From assembly GCA_030789695.1 (NCBI GenBank), contig CM061139.1:203395641-203459640 (forward strand): a stretch of 64,000 nt of DNA, read 5' to 3'. The DNA comes from Scilla litardierei (Eukaryota; Streptophyta; Magnoliopsida; Asparagales; Asparagaceae). Positions 19,696 to 28,951 of this stretch are shown here, piece by piece. The position numbers and the translations under genes are program-made. Position 1 is the first letter of the stretch; every line of letters begins with the position of its first letter. Below the pieces are notes generated by a model. The model saw only the letters and a program-made list of their open reading frames with translations. It was not told the origin of the DNA and searched no databases.

Positions 19696-21523
19696 TGTAG
19701 GGATCGTCTAACCCTTGCAATACTAACAACACACACTAGAGGGGGGTGAATAGTGTAATGACAATAAAATTGTCCAAATAAAATTTAACTTGCAGATGCG
19801 GAATTATAAATGCAAGAGGAATTAAATGGCACAATCAAACCAAACGCAAACACAAAGATATACACTGGTTCCCCAAACTTGGGTACGTCCAGCCACACCA
19901 ATATCCACTATATTCCCACAAAGAGAAGTGAATACAAATCTCACAAGGAGATACCCCACAAAGAGGATTTATGCCCTACACAAGGACCCAACCAATCCTA
20001 CACGAGGATCACGACTCCCACAAAGAGAATCACTAACTCCCACTCAGAGAATTAGGGTTAGCCCTACACTAGGACACTCAAACTCCCACAAAGAGAGTTA
20101 CTCCCACAGAGAGAGTTCCTAGTCCCACAAAGAGACACTCTAGTCCCACAAAGAGACAATCTCCCACAAGGAGAAAATCCTAATCCCACAAAGAGAAATA
20201 GGAAAACAGTTTACACCTTGTAAAGTAAATACTCTTAACCTATGCCTTGAGATGCTTACTCATGAATGAATGCAAGGCATGGAAGAGGATTTCCAAGTGT
20301 TGGAATATGCTTGAGAGCACTTGGAAGATTTCCCTTGAGCTGGACTTCAATGCATGAAGAAAGATGAATGCTCAATTAGAGGGAAATGAGGGAGCTTGAG
20401 AGTGGCTTATTGATCTCTTGAGATTTTCTATAGAATCAAGAGTTTATCAAATGTTGTCAAGAGTTCTCAAGAAAGGCAGCACACCCATATATATAGGAAA
20501 CCTATATCAAGCCCAGAAACCCAAAGAAACAGCCAGAAAATCAAATCAGCAACGGCTAGAAACTGGGTGAAAACGACAGGAACAGTCGACTGATGATCAT
20601 AAGACAGTCGACTGATCAACGGCTAGAAAATATCCAACGGCTATAATCTGAGCCAGGACAGTCGACTTAAGAAGACAATACAATCGACTGACAAACAGGA
20701 CAGGCGCCTGTAATTCCTTCAGCAGACGACTGCTGCAGGGGATGGATCGAAACAGAGAGCTGCACTCTTTCTCCAATTCTTCGCACATGCGACTGATGTT
20801 AATACTACAGTCGACTGTCGAATAGTCAGGCGACTGTATATTCTTCATCAGTCGACTACTGTAAAGTATGGAGAGAAGACAGAGAGATGCAGAGAATGCA
20901 CTTACGCTAGATATGTGACTGTTGACCAAATCTCAGGCGACTGTAAATAAACAGGCGACTGAGAACTGGTTGACAGACGACTGTGCGTGAAGCTCAAGTT
21001 TGAGTCAATAGAAATGTTGACTTGAGCAGTGCATATCAGGCGACTGTAGAAGGATCTACAGGCGACTGGAAATCACCCAGTCGACTGTGTTTCCCTCAAC
21101 AGGCGACTGACAGAAGGAGTGAACCTTTTGGGTTGGATTCTATGATAATCCTAAGGTTCACTAAAATGGTTAAATGCATGTGCATGAATGAGTAAACCAT
21201 CTAGCAAGGCATTACATCAACCCTAGACTCAAAAGAGAGAGAAAGCAATAAAGTAAATTACATGGATTACAATGCTTTCAAAAGAGTCTAAGTCTTCAAT
21301 CTTGATGCCTTGATTGCTCTCCATCATCTCCAAGCTTTGGCACTCCTTGAGTCCAAGCTTTGGCTCTTCTTCACATGATGTCCATCCTTACACCAAGTGA
21401 TTAGTCTCCAATAAAGATATCCTTGAGATAAACTGAGAGACTAAAATATGAGATTCATTAGCAACAATATAATGTTGTGATCATCATCAAAATAAGATTG
21501 GTATGAAACACCAATACTCAACA
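19696..21523 (-). repeat. 5' LTR of the gag-only element (right on the plus strand)
   Basis: 1828 bp, nearly identical to 14834-16659 with the same motif layout. Small differences include single-base changes in a few CAGTCGACTG motifs and a short indel near 21343. This LTR holds the active promoter for gag. Confidence 0.95.
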
Positions 21524-22470
21524 AGAAGGGCACGGGCCGGGCTACGCGCCCGCTCCCCCCCTCAAGACCTCTGGGGCAGGGCCAACCCTAGCCACCCAAA
21601 CTAGAGAAGGGCACGGGCCGGGCTACACGCCCGCTCCCCCCCTCAAGACCTCTGGGGCAGGGCCAACCCTAGCCAGCCAAACCAGAGAAGGGCACGGGCC
21701 GGGCTACGCGCCCGCTCCCCCCCTCAAGACCTCTGGGGCAGGGCCAACCCTAGCCACCCAAACCAGAGAAGGGCACGGGCCGGGCTACGCGCCCGCTCCC
21801 CCCCTCAAGACCTCTGGGGCAGGGCCAACCCTAGCCACCCAAACCAGAGAAGGGCACGGGCCGGGCTACGCGCCCGCTCCCCCCCTCAAGACCTCTGGGG
21901 CAGGGCCAACCCTAGCCACCCAAACTAGAGAAGGGCACGGGCCGGGCTACGCGCCCGCTCCCCCTCTCAAGACCTCTGGGGCAGGGCCAACCCTAGCCAC
22001 CCAAACCAGAGAAGGGCACGGGCCGGGCTACGCGCCCGCTCCCCCCCTCAAGACCTCTGGGGCAGGGCCAACCCTAGCCACCCAAACCAGAGAAGGGCAC
22101 GGGCCGGGCTACGCGCCCGCTCCCCCCCTCAAGACCTCTGGGGCAGGGCCAACCCTAGCCACCCAAACCAGAGAAGGGCACGGGCCGGGCTACGCGCCCG
22201 CTCCCCTCTCAAGACCTCTGGGGCATGGCCAACCCTAGCCACCCAAACCAGAGAAGGGCACGGGCCGGGCTACGCGCCCGCTCCCCCCCTCAAGACCTCT
22301 GGGGCAGGGCCAACCCTAGCCACCCAAACCAGAGAAGGGCACGGGCCGGGCTACGCGCCCGCTCCCCCTCTCAAGACCTCTGGGGCAGGGCCAACCCTAG
22401 CCACCCAAACCAGAGAAGGGCACGGGCCGGGCTACGCGCCCGCTCCCCCCTCAAGACCTCTTGGGCAGGA
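21524..22470 (+). repeat. 81-bp tandem array in the Tat 3' UTR
   Basis: Eleven full units and a partial twelfth start at 21524, 21605, 21686, 21767, 21848, 21929, 22010, 22091, 22172, 22252, 22333 and 22414. The period is exactly 81 bp except one 80-bp unit. Copies differ by only one or two bases. Each contains GGGCTACGCGCCCG and ACCTCTGGGGCAGGG. Since 81 is 27 codons, plus-strand frames stay open through it, giving a 27-residue repeat (SHPNQRRARAGLRARSP core). Tandem arrays in this part of Tat and Ogre elements are known precursors of satellite DNA. Confidence 0.95.
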
Positions 22471-24330
22471 CATAGGCCTCGCCCCGTAACCACACCCAGA
22501 CTTGGCAGACCCGTGATCCTTGAAACGTCGAACCGGGGAAGGAGGACAAAGGCACGTAAACCGGGGCAAACGAGGCGTTAGTTCCCAAGGAGGCAGCCCC
22601 GATGTGACTCTACGAAACGAAAGGACGCTCGAGAAATATGCCACCAATAATGATACACTCCAAAAGAGGTTCCATAAGCGCCACCTGGCAAAAGCGATTT
22701 CCAACGGGCGTGATTCCGAGGAGCCCATTAATAATGCCAGCTCATCACAATAATTATGGAGGAAACCGTCAACAAAATCCCCCTATAAATACACCACTCA
22801 CCCTCCCGAAAGAGAAAAGAACAAAGAGTCGAAAGATATGAGAAATCGGCCCCGACACCCCCACCCGCTGGGAAACGGGCCGAGATGCCTCGCCCTAACA
22901 AAAGGGAGGTCACCGGCCACCAGTGGTTCCCTCCTCCCTGGGCGACGGTCGCTGCATCTCCATTACCTCCGATAGGATATTCCCCTTACAAACGGATCGC
23001 CAATAGGATATTCCACTTACACAAGGGAAATCTACCTTTCACTCCTCCGTCTGCTCTAAACAGGACAAGACGGAGGAAGGTAGGCATCTGCTCCCCGTCG
23101 GCAGGAAAGGCAAAAGCCCCCCGGGCTTGCAGGCCTACACCTCCTCGCGTTCGACCTCCGGACGGGGGCCTCGGCAAGGCTGCATCCCCGATGAACCCAA
23201 AAGGCGAGTCATGGCGTGTCAGCCCGCCCCAGCACAATCGGGACCCGAACCCCGCCCTCAAACCCAAACCGCGAGGCGTGGAGGGGAGGCGGCCCGATCG
23301 TCAGGATTTCCCCCCGCCCTCAAACCCAAACCGCGAGGCGTGGAGGGAGATGACAAAGCAATGGAAGGGAGGCGGCCCGATCGTCAGGTTTCCCCCCGGA
23401 CAAACGCCACAGCAAGACAGCTTCCCTACTGAATCCACCTGGACGAGGAGACCTTGCAACCCGTCAGCGCAGAGAACGGACGCTCACCTAGGCGCCAAGA
23501 ACAACTGAAGATAAAAAGGCCCACCCGGCAGAGGGTAACCCATAAATCCTGAGGTCGTTCACCGCAGGCGAGGACAGCTCCACAGCCCGCCCCAGGGCCG
23601 GATCTTACCCCCCAACGGGCGATAATCTAAGTACTCGTGTGCGAACCATAGAAGAGTTCTTGTAAATTTAAATGAAAACATTTATCCCTATCAAAGTTGC
23701 TTTAACTTTCTGAGAATGCCATAGCATGAAACGATCCCCCTGCCAAGGGCCGGGCGAGCTCACGAAACGGGACCATCCCTCGCGACGGGGAAAGTAGGAA
23801 CAGAGCATCGCACTCCCCCGTACTAACTTAGGACGCCCAGTAAGTATACACCCGCAGTTCGAAACCCCTGATAACAGGAAGGACCGACGCTTCAAAACGA
23901 GACCCCTCGCCAACTAAAATCCGCGATACCTTTCAGACAAAGGGGAAGGGGTTGAACTGAGGCCCGCTCTGCGGGGCCACTTCCGCCCAAGGCAAAATCC
24001 ACCATGATATGATTAGCCCCTGTTCGTGATAGGGCGGCATGTCTCATCCCGATCATATCCAGTGATCCTCCGTCCCGCCCAAAGACAACACGTAGACCGT
24101 CAACATCCCCTTCCCCCAGACCTCGCGCTCCCGGACAAGGGAATGTTGGGGACAATACTTGTACTCACGCAAGAAAACAAAATAGGTAACACCAGAGATA
24201 AAACACGGTAAAGACCGGCTTCCCAGGGGCGACACACTCACCTCGATAGGGGCTAACCGGTTCGGACCGCACAACGGCCAACTACTCAGGGCCGGCCACC
24301 CAAACCACATCTAGATTCCCCCACCTCGTT
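22471..24330 (+). other. Tat 3' UTR, duplicated block A
   Basis: No convincing gene. The first part (about 22490-23060) recurs in diverged form at about 24340-24910, and GCTGCATCCCCGATGAACCC near 23184 recurs near 25279. It contains a TATA-like CCCCTATAAATACA near 22780 and GATAGGATATTCC twice. Frames on both strands are open because the DNA is GC-rich but match nothing known to me. Confidence 0.7.
23253..23401 (+). repeat. Short tandem duplication in the Tat 3' UTR
   Basis: A unit starting CGCCCTCAAACCCAAACCGC and including GGCGGCCCGATCGTCAGG occurs twice. The two starts lie 72 bp apart, and the second copy has a small insertion. Confidence 0.8.
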
Positions 24331-25934
24331 TGGGCCCACGAGCCTCGAAAACTCAAACCTGGGAATAAGTACAAGGGCACGTAAACCGGGGCGGACCGGT
24401 CGCAAACCAGGAGCCGCGAAACAATACCTATCGGGTATACGCCTGGTCCCGATAAGGCAGCGCCACGATGCGACTCGACGAAACGAAAGGACGCTCGAAA
24501 AACACGCCATCAGCACCAACACGCCCCCGAGAGGCCAGGAAAGACGAACCGTGTCAGATGCCGCCAGGAAAAAGCGGTTCCCAAAGCGCGTGATTCGGCG
24601 GAGCCCATTAATGGCGCTAGTCCCTCACATTATCCAAGGCGAACCCTTCCGCAAAATCCCTTTATAAGTGCCCCCCTTCAGAGTTTAGGGAGGAGGAGAA
24701 GAGATACGAGAGGGAATCACATCCCCTCACACCGGGTATGAAAAAGCCCTGGACGCCCCACCGAGCTACGGAGAAGGCCGGTGTCCACCGACGGACCTCA
24801 CTTCCCCCACCGGTGACCGCTTCCATTCCACGACCTCTGATAGGATATTCCCCTTACCCATGGTAAGTCCCGCCTGCCAGCCTTCCTCCTGCTCTTAACC
24901 AGATGAAACAGCCGGTCCGGAAGACTAGCAGCGGGCCGCCACGCCCCAATTAACATCCACCCCACGGCGATCCCCACCGGGTGTGGGGGTGGAAACCCCT
25001 AACGGGTCTCCCAACGACCCACCTGCCTGCCCCCAACCTTCCCCGCGAGGCCGGCCCGCCGGACTCCCCCCGGAGGGCGACGCCACCACCTCCACCTCGT
25101 CCTCCGCCCCCTCCAGGGTTCCCCCTCGATGTACGGGGTCCCCGGCGAGGCCGGGCAACCATCCAGCACGGCGACGGCGAGACAGAACGCGATGAAACAA
25201 GGGAGGGGAAGTAAGGGAAGGGAAGGAAGGAGGTCCACCCGACAAACGAGGGTTAGCCCTCCGGGGGGGTCACCGCAGGGCTGCATCCCCGAGGAAGCCA
25301 AACGGTGACTCATGGCACGTCAGCACGCCCCCGGACAGAAAGGCAGAAGGAGTTCAGCGGTCGGCAGAAAGGAAGGCCACCCCGCAACAGGGACCCGCTC
25401 ACCCCGATGCAGCGGGCGACGAGTTAAAACAACCTCCCGACCCGACCACGGGTTTGGTCACACCAGCCCTATTGTTGTAAATACCATCTAGATCTCCTGT
25501 AAAGGCTGTCGAATAATATTCCTCCGAACGGACTCCTCACCCTAAGCCCAAGCGCAAAATAGCTAGGAATTTCACCAGACACAGGGCGGCTAGAGCCCCG
25601 CAAAAATAACAACCACGTCCGGTAAACACATCACAACGAAAGCCATGGCCTTCTCGATAAAGCCGGGTTCCCCCAAAGTCCGACCTAGCCGCCACACACA
25701 ACGGCACGTCGTTAAAGGGCAACGCCCCTCCCCAAATCGCAGTGTCCCACCTCCCTGCTTTGCTCCCCCTCGGGACGAGATCTCGTGATCCCGCAACAAC
25801 GGGCAAAACTCCGCGGGAGCCGCGTTGCCACTCCTGAGTGCGGACCCAAGTCCGAACCATGTTAGAAGGGAGGTAGGCTTACGTCATCCGAGCCGAGCCG
25901 GGCCTCCGCCTCGCACTCGAATGCCGGGGGCAAT
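24331..25934 (+). other. Tat 3' UTR, duplicated block B and polypurine tract
   Basis: This is a diverged second copy of block A. It shares the ACGAAACGAAAGGACGCTCG and GATAGGATATTCCCCTTAC anchors and a TATA-like TTTATAAGTG near 24660. The end of the block, GCCGGGGGCAAT just before 25935, is the likely polypurine tract that primes plus-strand DNA synthesis. No coding region was recognised. Confidence 0.65.
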
Positions 25935-27058
25935 TGTTAATCCTAGGAGTCCGATTCCCACCCAGAACCACTGATATACCTCATTGACTCACCCCACTGC
26001 AAAAGGACCGCCGTCCCGGGGGTTCGAGGCTACATGGGAATGGGCGCACCTCACAGCGCCCCCTCCCGGCCAAGGCGTACAACCACAGTTGCTCGGCCCG
26101 CCAAGGGCAGTGCGCCTGGGGATCACCCAGACAGTGCCGCCTGGGATGCTGACAGAGGCATGTGCATACCCATCCTTGCCAGCGGTCCACGACCCGCGAC
26201 CGAAAAGGTGCGCGGCTGGGCCGGACAACCCCCGAGCAGGTCGACCCGGCGGGTCCTCACGAACCCTACCGCCGGGGATAGCATTGCCGGACCTTTAGTT
26301 CATCACGCACGACAAACAACCTAGTGTAAGGACACGACTGACACTAACGCCGCCCGACCATCTGACAAAGCACCCCCTGGCCGCTGAGCCCCCTGACACT
26401 TAATGCTTTCGGCCCTGACACCCTGACAAAAGTGCCCCTGGCCGTTGCGCCGTCTGACAAAAGCGGGGCAGCCACTCCTGTTCCTGACATCCTCGTCCGA
26501 AGCTTCCGCTGACAGCCGAGCCAGCTCAGCACGTCGAGTCAGCATGCCAGGTCAGCCCCACCTAATCATCTCCCATCAGGTATAAATACCCCCTCACTTC
26601 TTACGGTGAGGGGGTTGGCAAATTCTCTCTGAATCCATTATCCACACACGAGAGCAAAGGTCGTCCATATTTTTGTTCTCCCACATACAGCTCGTCACGT
26701 ACGGTTGACACACCCTCAGTTCGACCTGCGTGCCTAGCCCCCGCTTTAAGTCCAGTTACTAACTTAGGCATCGGAGGGGCTAAGGGTTGGACCCCAACCC
26801 AGCCCTTCTGACGAGTTGCTCGTGGTGCAGGGCAGCTCGCCCCTCGGCCGACATCCGCCTTCGGCTCCCGCCGCCTGATCCTCCTCCGCCGCGTCCGGTG
26901 AGATTTGACCCTGTGGTCTCCCCCGGCGGCAAGTTCAGCCTCTTCACCCCACTAATCACTTGTCAAACAGCCCACCAAAACCTTCTCATCATTATAACCA
27001 CCGGGCCCTTGGTTTCCCTCAATACAAATTCATTGTACGCGAGTTCCATCCTGCAACA
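25935..27058 (+). repeat. Right (3') LTR of the Tat element
   Basis: 1124 bp, matching 7479-8603, with the conserved TATA box (26581-26588) and hairpin (26589-26614). It is followed by GGTGC, the aged target duplication. Confidence 0.93.
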
Positions 27059-27063
27059 GGTGC

Positions 27064-27600
27064 TAATTCAAATAAATTTGAATGGTGCCCTATTATATTT
27101 TATTTTGTAAAAGGAAAGAAGTTTCCTTTTTATGCCTACAAAAATTCCACAAAAGTCCTCATTTGCGCCCATCAAATCCCCATATTATCCCACTATTTTT
27201 TCATATTTTTAGGCCATTTAGATCTCTTTTTAATTATTTCATAGGAATATTAATGGGTTGTGGGCCGAAAGCCCACATCCATTTCACCTCTTTCCTCTCT
27301 TTTTCTTTCTTTCTTTTTTAAATAAAAAACTTGGCCTACGAGCCTGAAGCCCGTATTGTGGGCTGGGGGCTTCAGGCCCGCAGCCTTTCTATTTATTTAT
27401 TTTTTAAAAAGTGTCGGCTTGCGGGCTTGAGGCCCGCATCATGGGTTACGGGATTTATTCCCGCAGACGTTCCCCCCTTCCTCTGATGTAAGCCGAGCCC
27501 GGAGTATAGCTGCTAGCAGTGGCCCACATGCCCTTTTATTATATTTTTGTTGATGTTGTCTTTTGATTTGCTGCGGGCTACGGTCCGCGTGCCTTCACAT
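27064..27600. other. Unassigned non-coding DNA with GGGC...GCCC inverted motifs
   Basis: AT-rich sequence interrupted by several copies of GGGCTT/GCCCGC-type words (around 27335-27440). Such words are common in plant LTRs, so this may be an old LTR, but no ends could be placed. No gene was found. Confidence 0.4.
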
Positions 27601-28560
27601 TTTTTTGAGTTATGGCTTGTGTTGAAGGCCCAAGCGAATTAGGGGTGGGGCGGCGGGCGTTTACTGCCGCCCCCACACGGATAGGGTTTTTTTTTTTTTT
27701 TGGGGGGGGGGGGGGTTGCCGCCGCCGCTCCCCACGACGGGTTCGCCGTGAATGGGAGAGGGAGCGGGGGGAAGGACGTGGCCGGCAGCGGCGAGGGTTC
27801 GTCAAAATATTTTTTTTTTCAAATACGTTTGAGAAACCCGAGGGGCAAATGCCGCCGCCTGGCGGTGGCTGGATGATAAGGGCATCGGAGCACCGCGGGG
27901 GGATGGGGGTGCCCACGATGGCCGGCGACAAGGTTGCTGCTGGCGAGGCCGTAGGTTGCCGCCGGCGAGGCCGTAGGCAAGAGGGCGGTTTTGTATATAA
28001 TTTATTTTCGTTTGTATGAACACTAGAAATAGGCTTTTCATGATGTTTTCCCATATGATCGAAAGTAAAAATCCATCGTCTTTGATCTAGGGAGAATAAA
28101 AATCGATTTTTTCTAATCCGATCTTATGAAATTGACGTAGTATACATCATTATCATGATAAAAATAAGATTTTGTTGATTTTGAAGTAATACCTCCAGAT
28201 CTGTCCTCTAGATCTAGCAACGGTCTAGCAACGGTTGAGACGCCTACGCTAGAAGGTTGATGACGCCTGTGCGTGATGGATCTACCGGCTCCTCTTAGCT
28301 TTCGCAACGAACGGATTTACAGAAATTCAGGTAAAATGTGCTGATAACGTGTTATAAATCATATCCCTGAAGAAAAACCCAAGGCCTTTATTTATAGTGG
28401 ATGGAAACGTCATACATGGATGAGATTAAATAGATACAATCTTATCCATACACAAGGTGTCTCTCCGTTTTTTTTTGCTTCCCAAGAAATGAATCATACC
28501 ATATTTCTCTAGCCGCAGATGTAGCGTTCATGAACAGTATCACCTGCTTTCTTTGATGTT
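27601..28560 (-). mobile_element. Copia LTR and leader fragment
   Basis: On the minus strand a TATAAATA (about 28396-28403) lies some 45 bp upstream of ATTTATAACA, followed by CGTTATCAGCAC. To my knowledge this LTR-end/leader junction is typical of one group of plant Copia elements. The 27640-27990 part is GC-rich with a 15-T and a 14-G homopolymer, and its frames encode only Pro/Arg low-complexity sequence. I place the LTR at about 28350-28560 and the leader below it. No gag was found, so the copy is truncated. Confidence 0.5.
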
Positions 28561-28951
28561 TCCATACTTTAACGGCATTTTTGTTTCTGAACGATATTAG
28601 CACAGTAGACCTTTAATTTGGAAACTACAACTCTAAAGCAAACGTTCTGCCAGCAGTTGTAAATGCTCAAAAGAAGACGCTCTTGTATATGATGAAAATG
28701 AGAATATGCTGCACTACGCATGGTGAAGTTGTGAACAGTATCAAGTTTTTGTACACAACCACACGTTACTAAACAGTACGTAACCCAACCCGTGCTCGCA
28801 ATGCAATTCCATGGGAATTTGGAGAGAATGAACAAGAAAAAAGAAACGAGTCATTGGTCTCTAACATTCCCAGACGAGACTGTAATCCACCAAACCCACA
28901 AATTAAACGGAATCCAGGAACCCTTGAAGCTTCCAGGGTGTGGACCTAAAT

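Larger units (their letters stand above)
14834..21523 (-). mobile_element. Gag-only Sirevirus-like Copia element nested in the Tat element
   Basis: The element is bounded by LTRs 14834-16659 and 19696-21523 and flanked by AGAAG at 14829-14833 and 21524-21528, an exact 5-bp duplication. It is in minus orientation: an initiator-Met-type primer site lies beside the right LTR and polypurine tracts beside the left one. The internal region (about 3.0 kb) encodes only one protein, a 689-residue Gag; no protease, integrase or RT remains. It therefore qualifies as a non-autonomous TR-GAG-type derivative. The long Gag C-terminus, multiple polypurine tracts and palindrome-rich LTRs are known Sirevirus traits. 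The LTRs differ at only about 16-18 sites. Confidence 0.93.
7479..27058 (+). mobile_element. Tat-lineage Ty3/Gypsy retrotransposon containing a nested Copia element
   Basis: The element has two long terminal repeats (7479-8603 and 25935-27058), each beginning TGTTAATC and ending GCAACA. A primer site TGGCGCC follows the left LTR and a G-rich tract precedes the right one. Flanking bases GGAGC (7474-7478) and GGTGC (27059-27063) agree at four of five positions, consistent with an aged target duplication. The domain order is gag, protease, RT, RNase H, second RNase H, integrase, then a long 3' UTR, which is typical of Tat elements. Total length is 19.6 kb, of which 6.7 kb is the nested insertion. 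Frameshifts and stops in gag and pol make it non-functional as it stands. Confidence 0.92.

Noticed and set aside
22225..22581. 118-residue repeat protein
   Set aside because: It is produced by an 81-bp array in a retroelement 3' UTR. No start context or other coding sign was found, so it is kept only as a low-interest finding.
22885..25245. Long frames in the Tat 3' UTR (for example 207 codons at 22885) as an extra Tat gene
   Set aside because: The frames are not shared between the duplicated blocks A and B, are Pro/Arg-rich, and lack recognisable domains.
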